Positions 1 to 13,382 of a stretch of DNA of 64,000 bases are shown in pieces. The DNA comes from Chelydra serpentina (lineage: Eukaryota; Chordata; Testudines; Chelydridae). Position numbers and translations under genes: made by a program. The stretch is taken from contig JBAIAC010000023.1 of the NCBI GenBank assembly GCA_037349315.1, forward strand, positions 32,898,501 through 32,962,500, read 5' to 3'. The notes beneath the pieces were generated by a model. The model ran no database searches and was not told the origin of the DNA. It worked only from the letters and a program-made list of their open reading frames with translations. Position 1 is the stretch's first letter; each line of letters opens with the position of its first letter.

Positions 1-1468
1 TTACCAATCAGTTGTACAAATTCACAGTGTACAAAAATAGTGTAGATGCCCACTTTGTTGGAGTGGTGTCATGTATGTTTGCAATACTAAAAGAATCTAA
101 ACTCTGAATGATACCTGAATGACATCTTGTATTAATGAATATTAATTCATTGTCCCTAACATGTTTCAATACAAAATGGATTATGCACTAACCAAAATGA
201 CAATTAAATTTGATTTTCTTTTCTGAAAAGCCCTACTTGTAAATTCTTCCTTATCAGCTCCATCTTCCAACCCCCAAAATAACATTGATTGCATTTAGTG
301 TACCACATTGTTGGAATACTATATATAGAAAGCTACTTTATGCAAGCACTTTAATGTGATGATGTTACTAGATAAGGAAAAATAAATGACAAGACACTTC
401 TAAAAGAAAGGAAGTAAAAGAACCAAGCAACTGGAGCAATTCAACAAGTTCTAATTACAGTATGTATGGCAAACTCCGCTTCAAAAACAAAGGATTAACA
501 CTAGAGCTGGGCAGAATGTTTGCTTTGGAAACTAAAATGCTGGCTCAGTTTGCAAACTGGGATGAGTATTGAATTAATCTAGACTGTGCTTTAATAAACT
601 TGGGTCTCTTCAGCGTTTTGTATTGGAATAAAGCAAAAAGTGTATTTTCATTTTGCTTTGAACTTGAATTTGTTTGCACTCCAAGCTCAAAGCACAATCC
701 AAAGGTAATGAACCCATGTTAGGAAAAAATGAAAAAATGTTTGCAAAATTTCCTGCAAACCCAAGTTTCTAAATTTCACACAGCCATTCATGGAAGTTCA
801 TATTAAAGTTATTTGAAACTTTATGTATTTGAACTTTTCTTTTTAAGATTTCTTCCCTTATGGTCCCATTTGCTTATATCAGCTCCCACATAATGGAGTG
901 CCTTCCCTTGCTGCAGCTATATGCATCAGCCATTGTGGGTGGTGGTAGAGAGTATTGCAAAGTCTGGCTGTCCTAGAAAACCTGGAGGGACACGGCCAAT
1001 AACTTGACCTTGAACTCTCTCTACGGCAACACATTTTGGTAATGCTAGGGCTTTGTAAACCTTGTAGGTTTGGTTGCTGTTAATTTGTGTGGAACCTTTT
1101 CTTCAATTTCAGTCTGCCTGGGTTTTAGCTCTTTCTGCGTTTTGCTGCGAGGTCCGGTAAGAAGCGCAAAGACTCAGAGCAAAACTCGGCCAAAACTTCT
1201 GCATTTATTTGATTTCCCATGCTAATCACATTATGTCATGAAACCTGAAATAATATGTGGGCTGGGTTTATGCAGCAGGTTTGCCAATCTTGCAAGTAAC
1301 CCGGCTGAATCTCAGGTTTGCTGTGAAAACCCATCTTAGACAAGTTTTTCATAGCTTTATTTAGAGATGGGTGAGGGATTGATGAGATCTAGGCCAGGAT
1401 GTGATTCTGTTTCTAAATAATAATGATTTTAGCTTTAAGGTAATGTGTATAAATGCTTGTTATTTCAG
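1..1468 (+). other. FNDC3B: FNDC3B intron (3' part), upstream of exon A
   Basis: AT-rich sequence ending in a normal acceptor (TTATTTCAG at 1460-1468). I see no coding exon and no clear transposon boundaries. The stretch from about 480 to 800 has inverted A/T-rich words around GCTTTG and may be an old palindromic DNA element, but I could not find its ends. The preceding exon must end in phase 1, because exon A begins with the last two bases of a split codon. Confidence 0.75.
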
Positions 1469-1759
1469 AAATTATACCACTATATGGAATGTCCAGCTAC
1501 ATTACCAGGGAAGATCAGTACAGCAAACCACAGCACAAAAAACTCAAAGACAGACAGATTGATCGCCAAAACCGCCTCAACAGCCCTCCATCCATCTACA
1601 AAAGCCACGTAGGCAGCTGCACAACCATGTATAATGGTTATGCGAAGAGTCACAATGGAGCAAGCAGTGGAGGAGGAGGTGCGGGGGGAGCACCAGGAGT
1701 TAAAAAACTAGAGCGCAGAGCAAGAAGCAGCCCAAAGTCTAACGAGCAAGACCCACATG
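1469..1759 (+). CDS. FNDC3B: FNDC3B coding exon A (basic, Ser/Gly-rich linker before the FN3 array)
   Basis: This internal exon of 291 bases encodes about 97 residues. It starts after TTTCAG with two bases that finish a split codon, and ends with one base (G) before the donor GTAATC at 1760. The protein begins with IIPLYGMSSYITREDQYSKP, which I recognise as FNDC3B-like. A basic stretch (KKLKDRQIDRQNRLNSPP), a Gly-rich run and a second basic/serine patch (KKLERRARSSPKS) follow. No FN3 fold is present here. In the family this linker sits between the proline-rich N-terminus and the first FN3 domain. FNDC3B (also called FAD104) is known as a membrane-anchored multi-FN3 protein implicated in adipocyte differentiation, cell adhesion and migration. 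The paralogue FNDC3A differs clearly in this region. Reading past the donor gives only 26 more in-frame residues, so I treat 1759 as the exon end. Confidence 0.93.
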
Positions 1760-2269
1760 GTAATCTGAAAGATTATTATTTTTATGTTTTTAAATTCCTC
1801 TTTATTGCACTTTCCAGGCTTGCAAAAACTTGCACTTAAGAGGAAACCATCTCCCTCCTGTCTTTCATGAGTATCTCCCACTAATAATCCCATTCTTAAA
1901 AACATCTTTTTGCAGCATGTGATCTGGGTAACTTTCTGGTTCTGAGTGACTTTGCACTTCACGTAAATTCTTAAAGCATCTCTGAATTGTAAACCAACTC
2001 TGCCCTTTGTGTCTTTACACTGCATCTCAGAATGTAAATATATTAAATTTAAGTGACTTATTGGACAATTTAGAACTGTTCCTGCTTGAAGAAATATGCC
2101 TCACGGGGAGTGTGATACAAACCAAAATGGTTGATTTGAAAGAGATTCTAGGACAAAAATGCTTAATCTTGGCAAATTTAAATCCACAAATGACTAAACC
2201 TCATAAATCCTGAAGTATCATCAATCAAGAATGGTTTCTTGAACCATTTCTGGAATCTAACTATTCACA

Positions 2270-2660
2270 GAGTTTAAAGCTAGAAGGGAGCATTAGATCA
2301 TCTAGTCTGACTTCCTGTGTACCACAGGCAATTACATTTTCTCCCAGTTATTCCTGTGTCCAGCCCAGTAATTTTTGTCTAAAGAACAGCATCCAGTCTC
2401 GAGGTGGAGAATCCACCATTTCGCCAGTAGTTTGTTCCAGTAGTTAATCACCCTAATTTGTGCCTTTACTTTTAATTTGGCTTTGCTTCCAGCCATTGAT
2501 TCTTATGTCTGTCTCCACTATGTTAAAGAGCTCTTCAGTATCTGATGTTTTCTCCACGTGAAGGCGCTTATACACTGTAATCAAGCCACCTCTTAATCTT
2601 CTTTTTGATAAGCTAAACAGACTGAGAGTTTTCAGCTTTTCACTGTACAGTGAAACTATT
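2270..2660 (-). mobile_element. CR1-type LINE fragment, antisense
   Basis: The words AGATCATCTAGTCTGACTTC and the following text match the reverse complement of the CR1 3' region as I know it from reptiles and birds. Read on the minus strand, it encodes relics of the reverse-transcriptase C-terminus, with stops. It is old and 5' truncated, and lies opposite to the host gene. Confidence 0.6.
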
Positions 2661-2960
2661 GTTTGAAGGAGAATTGTTCCTTATTTACATGTATTTTAAT
2701 TTCACATGCAATAAAACAGTGTTTCCCTAAAACATCCCTGATAGAAATGATCATATGAATATTTTACTGAGTAAAACAGAAATAAGGTAAGGTAGTAAAA
2801 CAAAGGAGTGAGCAAGCACACAATGTGTAAGTACATTTATATTTGCTCCTGAGACTTAAAATGGCTCTTTCCATATATTAATGTAGATATTGGGTAAAAT
2901 TATCTGCTGATGTAGCTGTGCCAGTTTATACACCAGCAGAGAATTTGGCCCATAATGTAG

Positions 2961-2963
<3 letters not shown>

Positions 2964-2995
<32 letters not shown>
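2964..2995. repeat. (GT)n microsatellite
   Basis: A perfect GT dinucleotide run of about 16 units. Its length probably varies between individuals. Confidence 0.95.
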
Positions 2996-2996
<1 letters not shown>

Positions 2997-4954
2997 ACAG
3001 GTACTAGGCCAGTTGCACCTGTGTCCACTCTCTAGTGTCTTTGAGTGCATCCCCTTAGGTGTCAGGCCTCATACCTTTATCTATCTTGCTTGGGGTGGAA
3101 TTCCACAATTCTCTCACTCTTAGACTGGGCCCTAGCCTACCACACGCTGTATATCAGATGTGCTCCCTTCTCTTCAGGAATCTGTGACAAGTGGTGAATG
3201 TAGTGACCAAACAATCTTGTTAAACCAAGGAATTGTTAGCTTTGTGGTAACTACAAAACATTTAGAAAAATAGGATTTAAAAATAATTCTCGACACATGT
3301 CTGTTTTACCTTAAATCTGACAATCCCCTGATGGTGAGCTAGGCAGGCGTAATTTCTTCGGACACTCCAACGGGTGCCTGTGTCTTAGTCTGGGACTCCT
3401 GAACAGCACTCCGTCTCTTGAGAGAGAGATCCTTTTTCAAATTGCTGTAGTTCTTATGTTATGTTCTTATGTTCTTAGTCTTTTTGATCTCTGGTGTGCG
3501 CCAGCCTTTCCCAGTAAGGACATTGTCCCTTAACAGCCCTCAAGTGTTTGCACAGAAGTTGCTGATCTTAAGCCATTCACTTTTCTTCCTGCTTGTTTTT
3601 CTCTGCTTTTAAACAAGGCCAGTATAGTCATACAGTAACATCTGAGTAGCCTGATGAAAATACAGTATTAAATTATTACAGAGTAGCTCCAGTTCCTTCA
3701 CATTTGCATCTATATTTATATATTCAGTACACATATAGTACACGGTCTGTATAATATATATATACGCAGTTGGCCAAGTTTTCGCCTGAGCTACACCCAT
3801 GTAAAAGTCACATGAGATTGCATGCGTGTAACTGAACAGAATTACTATAGAAAAGGAGAGAGAGAGAGACGTCCACACACATCTGTTTCAACTTTTAAAA
3901 TTGGGGACAATAGTATTTTAAGACACTTTAAGCCAGGAAATTTAAAATAGAAGTCCTCATTGGAACAACAAAGTGCAGTGTATGTGCGAGGGGACATGGT
4001 AAAAACATCAAAGTTCAGCAACAGAGCAAGGGCAAGGAAATAGTCATCTGATGTGTGAGCTGGGAAGGGAGTGTCCGGTGATGCCTGGATCTGTTTTAGT
4101 ATATTCGTGGTGCTAGGCTGAAGACATGAAGTAATTCCTGAATGCTGACTAAGCACTGCTGTGTTGCATTATTTTACTACTGTTTAAGGTAATCTCTCAA
4201 GGGACAATGTGCCCTGAGAGACTTTGGGGCACACTCATTTGTTGCTCGCTTTCAGTAGCGCCAGTTGGTTATGGCAGACCTGACTAACTACAGGCTGTGT
4301 TACATCTGAGTGCAGCCAACAGGCCAGTTCAGCTGCGTTTCTGCTAATAAGTTTATAGGGGCATCTTATTGTTAGCAAAGTATTGTGTAAGGTTCTGCAT
4401 TGTTTTGTGTTTGATAGGCTGTAGCAGATGAGGACAACTCATATTTGTGAAAAGACAAGTCAGTATTTAAATATTGGCCCTGTAATAGAACATAGAATTT
4501 TGCCACCTTCAACTCCATCTGGACTCTAGCGGTGTTAATAGGTTCTCATGCTGTTTGGATCCTGAATTTTACAGCAATGGTCAATAATCCGATTCTCTTC
4601 TGCACGTGGCATGGGTAGCTGGGGCCTTTGGAGAGTATGGCGTGGTCTTTTTGTATTTGATTACCTAGTTCCCTGATTATTTTGGTATTTGTATTGGGAT
4701 TGTTATAGGTGGGCTTTTTATCTTGTATTGTAGGATTATGTTAGTGCAAATAAACACTTTGGTATAAATCAAAATAAATAAATTATACCTGCAATGACAT
4801 TCACACAATTTAAGGACTAGAAATCTCTTACCTTTCTTTGACCCCTGTGCCTTTTATCCTAATTACTAGGTTCAGGATGTCTTAGGGCCCTTGTACTTGT
4901 CTAATTTTCAGGATGCTGTTTATGGAAGAAAACCTACGGCACCTCGTCTCAGAG

Positions 4955-5152
4955 GGGCTCAGGCTGCAGGGATAAAAGAAGCAATGAAGACATTCAGGCT
5001 TGGACTGGAGCCCAGGCTCTGAAACCCAGGGAGGGTCTCAAACTCTGGGCTCCAGCACAAGCCTGAAGATCTACACTGAGGCCTGTGACCAAAGTCAATT
5101 GATCCGAGCTCTGAGATTCGGCATTCCGGCTTTTTCTTTGTAGTGTAGATGT
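4955..5152. mobile_element. Probable Harbinger-type MITE fragment
   Basis: The sequence contains inverted GC-rich arms (CAGGCTTG/GGAGCCCAGG against CTGGGCTCC/CAAGCCTG) and ends in TAGTGTAGATGTACC, the terminal motif shared by the other GTCTACACT elements in this window. The left end is not sharply defined. Confidence 0.45.
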
Positions 5153-8100
5153 ACCTATCGAGTCTCAAGGGAGATTTACTTGAGGCTAGAGATTTGCATG
5201 ATGTCTTCCTATTTATTTGTTTTTCCCCCCCACCTGCAGTTCTGCCCATCTTTCTTTTCTCTCACTCTAAACTTATAGGATTGTCATTACTCACCTCTGA
5301 TGAGGAAAACAGCGGTACTGTGTGGACAGCAGTGAAACTTATCAAAGAAAGATAATTTCACTGTTGAAGCCATTTGCGGTTCTATAAAAGCATCACGTGC
5401 TTCACAACTGGGAGTCAAATGAAACAGCTTCCAGGATAGGGAAGCAACAGAATAGGGGAGTAAACCCAAAAAAGGGAGTCAGAACTTGCAGAAGAAAATG
5501 TGTGGAGGGGCAGATAAGTCCCTCGTGGGGGACACTCCTGCATTGGGCCAGGCACTTTGCAATCTTATATCCTTTGAATGGCTGTTGTTTGTGCATTATA
5601 TTGGCAGAATGTGGAAAGATTTTTCTTATGGGACTTCCAATCGAGAGGCCTAATTTGCACACCGTGCTGTTCATAAATTTTCCATTGAAACCAATAGTAG
5701 CTCCATGTGTGGAGTGTCTGCCAGGCTGGCCCCTTAATTTTGTACAGCTGTCTTCAATAGAAATGGGAAAGGAACTCTTTTGTTGCTAGTATTGCAGAAC
5801 ATTACGTCCCATACAAACTTCATGTTACTAGGTTCGCAAAGTGATGTCATGTGCTATAAACCCAACTGATATTGAGTATCTCAAATTGATTACTAGTGTT
5901 GCTGACTAGATAGAATATAATTACCGCAAAGTACTACGTTTTCAAGGAAGATCTTCAAGAGGGATGGGAAAATTCCAGCCCTTCCCCACTTCAGCTGCCA
6001 ACCTTCCTTCCAAAGAAAGCATTTGAGCAGCTAATACAGCACATAGTTCTGATGGTGAATTATTAGCCTGAGAGAAATCTGAGTGTAGGCTTGCATTGGG
6101 TGTTGCTACCTGCTGCAACCAGTGTTGCTAGACTCAGGCATGTAAAAACTATACCAGAAAAGGCAAATTGGATGAAAAATAGAGGGAGAAAGAGAGGAGT
6201 AAAGATGATAATGGGGATATAAATATAATCCCATATCAGGTGCATGTATCTCAGTAAAATATAACTCTTTCCTGCCTCTTCATATTCTGCTGTCTATATA
6301 ACTGGCTCAGCAAATATGTGAAATAAATTGTGCGTACCTTTTGAGTGCATAAATGTCGCATCATGCTATGCTCAGTGGGAATTAGTTAGGTTTTGTTAGA
6401 CACGTGTGTTTTACCTAGGGAATAAAAAAGGAAGATTTCTAATGTTTGTTGTCTTGGCACGACAGAGTTCTTCCTCCTATGTGATTTTGTAGCCATGAGG
6501 AAGCTTATGAAACAGCACACCTGTGCTGTCCTCACAGTAGTTCCCTTTGTTTCTATGACAGTGTCTAATGTTAATAGGGTCTGGCATGTCAAGGCTGCAG
6601 ACAAAGGCTTTTCTTTCATTTTGCTTTGGAACGTTTTGCCATGTCCATTGACTGCAACAGATAATGTTTAATGTCTGTAGTTTAAATTAGAAAACAAAAA
6701 CAGGTTTTTAGTATCTTGCCAGGGGAGCTATCCTTGAGAAATGAATGGGAGGGCCATGTATTCATTTATTCACCACTTTGTCAGGGACAATGCAAAATGG
6801 GTTGTGTTTCAAAGAGACTAGGCCTCTCACTATAAACTATGTTTGGACTTGATGTTCTGCTGTTGTACAAGGAATTAGACCTAAAATACTGATTCTTGCC
6901 AGTGGCCATTATGCCTTCTTTTGCTTACAATGTTGAGAAATGGACCCTTCTCTGGGTTTTGGACATTTTTCATCTCCCCTTTTATCATGGAGCCTCTCTG
7001 CATTACAGTTTTGCCTCTGTGGTTGCTAAGGCCAGGGAGTTCTGCAGGCCGGCACTGCTCCACAGCTGTGGAACATGAGTACAAATTAAATGCCAAGAAA
7101 ATTAGTGAAGTCAGGACCATGGAACGTCCACTCTGTCAGCCAAGAAGAGTCTTAAAAGTGGAAAGGGACCAAATGATGGAAAATAACATGGTGTCTTCCA
7201 TCAAACTGGGAAAAAAATCCTTCTTGGCAGGAGACCAGGTAATTAACATCACTCTATCTCCTCCCAACCTAATAAAGCAAACAACTCGCTGGCATTTTGA
7301 AATTGAGTGACAAGCTCATTCCCAACTATGGCTGCACTGAAATAAGTCTAAAAATCATCTGGCATTAAGTCCATGACCCAAATACTGCTTATGGGCAACA
7401 AAAGGGGAATAAAAAGCAATTCCTTAGAATTAGGAGGAATTTTCCACAGGGAATGTGCTGCTCGTTAGTATGAGCTTTTCAGCCCATGGCAGTGCTTTTT
7501 GGGAAGGCGTGGAGCCAAATATGTCACAATACTAATTTATATATTTTAAAAGCCTGTGCACTGAACATTTTTCTGTCTAATTGACTTGTCAGGTGTGGTG
7601 GCAAGATATGCAGAAAGGTGGTATTCACAGGGGCCCTGTAATAATTCACAATGAACAGAGCCCCACTTCAGGTTCCATATTTGATATTTGTACAATGCAT
7701 CCCTCTAATTACAGCTGCTATTTTGTATTTACATGTATTTTGTTTCAGCTTGAATTGTTTGCAGATTTATCGATAACTGGTTAAATAACATGATCTCTTT
7801 TAGTAGTTGGGATGAGTGTTAAAAGCAAACTAAAACATCGAATCTGATAACTTTATTAGTGTGAACCAACCCAGTATCTGGGGCACTAAAATAAAATAAA
7901 ATGGCCGAAAGTGACAGGTAGCAAAGTTGTTTAAATTGCAATCTCTTCTTTGTGGATCAAAGCCTATTAACAGTCAGAAGTTTGGCTGACTGCTTCTTCT
8001 TCCTCCAAATTTACACATAATCCTGGGGGGAAATTATTAGTACTGAAAGGATAAAGAGAATAATTTTCACAGTCTCTTTAGTGATTTAGCAAATGTTTGT

Positions 8101-8774
8101 AAAAATCTTTGGGATTTCAGGAGACAGACAGGAAGGTACAAACTTGGGCGAGGGAAACCTTTTAAATGGAAGTACCATAGGTGATAGGTTTCCTTGCATA
8201 AATTCACAAAACTAGATGTGTGATGTGTTTTATAGTACTTAAAGTTTGTAGGTCAGATCTTCAGTTTGCTTGATGTGTATATGAAATAGTAGCTGGCAGG
8301 CTCATTCTGAATATTCAAAGCAATCTGGTAAGCCAGCTTCTGTGATGTGATTTTGGCAGGCATGTTGCTGTCATTTAAACAACAACAGTCTTGTTGCCAC
8401 ACTGGCTGCCAAGGGATGGTGCTTTAGGATCCCTATACATAACTGGTGCAGAAACTCTCAGGTACTGGATTCTGGTTGTCTCGTTTGAGAGTAGAAACAA
8501 TGCTATTTAACAGCAATGCTAGACTACATGGTGTAGAAATCAGTTTCCTCAAGGGAATAGGCTTTTGAAGAACAGTTGTTGTGTTCTAAATTTGGAATCC
8601 CAACAATTTCTCTGTTGCTTGTCTGTTCAGATTCTGGGTTGCATGCACTGTGTTTTTATTGACAGATACATTTAAAGCTTCTGTCTTTTACAAAGCTGTA
8701 TGCATGCTGTCAGTAGCGGTGTCTCCTAACTTGACACTTTTTAAAGGGTAATTGGGGGGGCTGTTTCATCGGAG

Positions 8775-9050
8775 AAACAATATGGTCTAATGGATTGGGT
8801 ACTGGACTGGGAATTAGGAGATTTGAGTTCTATTCCTGGCTCTGACTTTGGGTGAGAGTTAAAAGCAAAATAAAATTTGTGACCTTAAACAAGTCATTTC
8901 CCCCTCTTACCCTTGGTCTTTAAATTGTAAACACAGGGACTCTGTATCTTTATGCATCTGGACACTACTTAAGACAATAGGGCCCCAAAGCTGGATGCGG
9001 CCTCAAGATGTTACCATAATACTACTAAATAATATAAATAATAACAATAT
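8775..9050 (+). mobile_element. tRNA-derived SINE, near full length
   Basis: A tRNA-like head carries an A-box-like segment (TGGTCTAATGGATTGGG) and a B-box-like segment (GAGTTCTATTCC). A body (ACAAGTCATTTCCCC) follows, then a tail reading GGGCCCCAAAGCTGG and GCGGCCTCAAG and ending in AAT-rich repeats. This layout matches the tRNA-derived SINEs abundant in turtles. Pol III internal promoter elements are present but diverged. Confidence 0.65.
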
Positions 9051-9479
9051 GGAGGAACAAATGCTGTCTACCATGCAAGAACAATTTTTGTATTCATACA
9101 TGATACTCATTGGAAAAAGTGTGATACAAATCACAGGGTCTGAAATTCCCAGACTACCGATGCACTCAATCTTTAAAACATATATTAAGTGTTCTGCTTT
9201 TCTGCCACAGCACTGAATGAGCACTTTGGAAAACTCGGCCTCATGTCAATATTTCACTGCTTCCTTCCCATGCTAAGAGAAGTATGGGGCTTTCCAAAGA
9301 GCTGATTCAGCTCGGGGGGGAGGGGGAAAGAGGGGTAGGTGGTAGAGAGGATGGCTTGGTGGTGGTGGTAATATATGTTATTAAAATAAGAGAAATGGTG
9401 TGACAGCGCCTTTGTGGAAAAACCCTATTGTTTGAATAGGAATTAAATCAATAGGTTTTTACAGAAATTGAAGCCCTGA

Positions 9480-9585
9480 TTCAGAAGAGCACTTAAACAT
9501 GTGCTTAGCTTTATGCACCTTTAAAGCATGAGTAAGTGTGGTCTAGAATGGGGATACTTTCCTGAATCTGGGCCTAAATAAGATT
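9480..9585. repeat. Small palindromic MITE-like element
   Basis: CCTGATTCAG at the left pairs with CTGAATCTGGGCC at the right, with GCACTTAA/GTGCTTAG words between. It resembles a common reptile foldback family. A diverged relative lies at 30520-30610. Confidence 0.45.
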
Positions 9586-10020
9586 CTGTAGAAACTACTT
9601 TAAGATCTCCATAGTATTTAATAGAGAATGATATTGTTTCTGTGGGTTGATTTTAGAGATTTCATATTTTTCTCTATTGAACTCTATATAATTTTTCTGT
9701 ACGGGAGCTTATTAATTATTACAGTAGCACCCAAAATGTACAGAACTATACAATACATTGTAATTGTTAATTATGTTTGCTAAACTAATATCCTATTCGG
9801 ATATCCATTTTCTTCATATTAGTAACTATAGCCTGAACAGTATCCTCTATCCTATAACAAATTATCTATTTTTTTTATAGTGTCATTATTTTGCATGATG
9901 CTTTGAAGGAAAATAAGACTCAATCCTTGCCCAAAAAGGTTTAAATCAATGTGGTGGAATCCACAAAAATGGCAATAGAGCATGTGGGAGATGACTAGTG
10001 AGGTGGAGTGAGAAAGGAGG

Positions 10021-10242
10021 TACAGTGGAGTCGCATCTTACGCAAGGGTTAGGTTCCGAAGTCAGCACGTAAGGCGAAAATCGCATATAGTCAAACTCTC
10101 ATTGAGTGGAATGGTGGGCGGAATTGCTCTCACTACAGGTACAGTATTTAAATTGTTATTTTTCTCTTCTTCCCTCCCACCCCCGAGCGCGTATAGTTGA
10201 ATTCGCGTAAATTAAATGTGCGTATGATGCGACTCCACTGTA
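10021..10242. mobile_element. Tigger/mariner-like MITE, 222 bp including TA sites
   Basis: TACAGTGGAGTCGCATC at the left is the exact reverse complement of the right end. The inverted match continues to about 22 of 23 bases. Both ends carry TA, as expected for the TA target duplication of Tc1/mariner-type transposons. There is no coding capacity, so it is non-autonomous. Confidence 0.8.
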
Positions 10243-12361
10243 CTGCTAATGGGAGCATCATTTCTTATGGAAAACACACTGTTCTGTAAGCATATTTCTT
10301 ATTTGTTATGTTAGAATGTTCTTTAAACATATATAACAAATAATTATCTCTCCTTTTTTTTACCCGCCGAGATGGTGTTGCTTGAATGAACTAAAAAGTT
10401 GACTAAAATACAGCATTAAATTATTGTGATGATTATGCCTCTTGTGAGAAATGACATATGTAAGTTAAGGATTACATACATAGTATATGCCTGGAGATTT
10501 CAGAATGCGTGGCTTATACTTCCTTCTTTTGAGCCAGATTCTCTGGATTTCTTGAAAAGCTGTAGCACCCTAGAGAACGCACAGTGCTGGACTTCATAGG
10601 TCAGATATACGCTATCACTAGGTTACAGCTTAAAATGGTTGAAATATGGTCATGCAGCGTAAGTGCCAGAAGATCTTACTTTTATAGTCATGTGAAAATC
10701 TGTTGTTTAAGCCCATCAAAATAATTATTTATGACCTCTGTTAAACATCTCAGAATGTACGGCTATTCATAATGACTGGTATTTTAAAACTCTGCCAGTG
10801 CTTCTTTTACAAACTCCTATTTAAGGCTGGCTCTGTGGCCAAGCTTGGTCATGATGCTATGGTCTCTGTATCTCCCGGCTAGCAGAGAGATGACAATTTC
10901 GGTTTAGGAGCATGAGTGAATTACTGACTGGTACAGTAGATTTTCCTCCCAGTCTCTTATGACTGGCAGGTTCCAGTGGGGACAGAATTGTGTCCTTAAG
11001 GTGGAAGTTGTTGATGGTAATTAAAGGAGAATGGTGCGTATGCTGGAAAGTTCTAAGATGTGCTTTAAAGGTAGGAGTGACCCTGGGAGGATGAGGGATG
11101 GGGAGAGGAGGAAGGAAAATTGATTGATTTAATATGAACAAACTGCTGAAAGTGAAGCAAATCCTTCTGAGCACTGGAGATAGCTTGAGTACTGCCTTGC
11201 ATGGACCCGGCCCTCTTGGGCATATGCTCTAGGGATTCTGTTTTTTAAACCATAATTATAACTTTTTTAAGAACTCTCTTAAATAATCTTTTTTTTTTTT
11301 TTTAATGGCAAGGTTCCCTTACAGAGGAGCAGTCAGTGGAATTCCTGTCCCGTTCACATTGTCCTCTGTAAATTACAGCCTGTGTCACTTCCTGTTCAGA
11401 AACCCCATGATTTCCTTCTTGGTCAAGTAGGGCAGCGGCCTAATAAGCTATGGGGTTTTGTATGTGTGGTTATAGACAGTGTGGGAAGATAGGTTGGCTT
11501 TGAATAGTTTTATAATGCTTATGTTTATTTCATTGCTCAAACTGATGTAATCATAATCCATGTATACCCATAAAAAACAGATTTTTCTCTGCAACTTTAA
11601 GATACCGAAGTAGCCAAAAATAAAACTAGAAACAAGAAATGGAATCCCTACATATGTCTTTATCCAAGAATAGGGAGGAAACTGGAAATAAGATGGCAGA
11701 ATAAATTAAGAAACCCATTGTGGGGGTCGGGAGGTAACTTCATAAGTTTGAGATGGTTTAAAATATACCTGGTTTGCAGAAGCTATTGTGTATACAGTTC
11801 TGTTCCTAACATCTTGTCATGCAGTTTCCTATTTAGACATATCAGGCAAGCAGACATGGCACTAACAGCTGCCATGGGAGTGATGAATGCAGCCACAGGA
11901 TTACTGGGGAGTGTGTTTTACTAGCTCTGTCTCTGTCTCATTGCTGCAAGCAGGTGGTCTCTTGTAAGTGGCACTGGCATGCTCTAATGCAGAGGGTGGA
12001 GAACAAAGAGAGAGGAGAAGATTAGAAGATGATTTAGTAGTTAAAAGAATAGCTGTAGATAGATCAAAGAGCTTTCTGTACCATCATTATACATATACAC
12101 ACACATACCATTGATGAAATATATTCAGGTCTAATCCTAGGTTTCAGTCATTTGTTAAATGATAGGGAGTAATATTCACATTTGTCTGTTTATCTCAGCA
12201 ACTGCTAGTTACGTAAGTATAGTATCTATGCAAAAAGGCACTTCTGACAATGTTACCCTTCAGTCTAGTGATTTAGAATTCTGAGTTCTGTTTTCCAAAG
12301 TAGGCACTTAAGAGCCCACGTCTCACTGGAAGTCAATGGGACAGAGGCTCCAAAGTGCCGC

Positions 12362-12551
12362 AGGGCCAGATTTTCAAAGGTGTTTAGGCACCTAAAGATG
12401 CAGATAGGCACCTAGTGAGATTTTCAGAAGCACCTAGGCACCTAACTCCCATGGATTTCAAAGGGCATTAGATGCCCAGGTGCTTTTGAAAATCCCAGTA
12501 GGTGCCTATCTGCATCTTTAGGTTCCTAAATACCTTTAGAAACCTGGCCCT
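12362..12551. mobile_element. Palindromic DNA element, 190 bp
   Basis: Near-perfect foldback: the left arm AGGGCCAGATTTTCAAAGG pairs with the right arm ending CTTTAGAAACCTGGCCCT. The core AAAGATGCAGATAGGCACCT is inverted at 12497-12523. Arms of about 90 bases surround a short centre. It is a non-autonomous DNA transposon by structure. The family is not named. Confidence 0.7.
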
Positions 12552-13382
12552 AAGTCACTTTTGAAAATGGGACTTAGACTCGTAAGTCATGTCAGTGCTT
12601 TTGAAAATTTTACTGTACAATCTAAAAAAACTATGTAACAGCATGGGCCAAATTGTCGGACGCTTCAACTCAAACCTCAGAAATCAAAGGAATGATTTTT
12701 GTCCCACTGACCAATAGTTGCAAACTTGGGTTTGTGCACATAAGCTGCCTTTATGCATGTAAAAACCTAGGCATATGTTGACTTGCACATACAAGTATAG
12801 CATAGCATGTGCACACAGCCATGTTTTTTTCACACTTAGCCCGATGATTATTAAAAAGAAAAAAAAAACCACGCATACAGAAACTATTCTCTGTGAAATT
12901 GTGCTCCCAGATTTAAAGCTTGCATTTGAAAATGTGGCCCAATGTGTTTATTCCGGAAACATAAAGAATTGCTTTAATGACTTTAGGTCAAACTTTAGTT
13001 AGCATTAAAATAAATATCTATCTGCTGCCTAACATATCCTTAGAAAATATTTCCGGAAGCTATGCTTTCATTTATGGTAGCTAATAAATAATCTTTAAGT
13101 CTGTTACAGCAGGCCAGTTGAAGCAGGTGATAAAGTTGGATGCAGAACTAGCTGAGTCACTCTAGCCCAAAGAAGAAAAACTGAATTTTCTTGTAGTATG
13201 TTCTTTAATGCAATAACCTGCAATGGTATGTATCTGTGCACCTGTGAAATGATTGTCTGATTAACAAGTTAGGTACAATAGCTGGGAAGAATAATTAACA
13301 TGGAGAGACAATACATGTAAAAAAACCAAAATTTGAAATCAAGAGTACTATAAGATAGCTAAGATTATATGTAAAATATTTT

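Noticed and set aside
1760..1839. In-frame extension of exon A past its donor (26 residues)
   Set aside because: The donor GTAATC and the exact phase match to exon B favour splicing. The extension is hydrophobic low-information sequence with no family match.
2940..3000. GT repeat as a Z-DNA regulatory element
   Set aside because: Simple GT runs are common in introns, and nothing else nearby suggests regulation.
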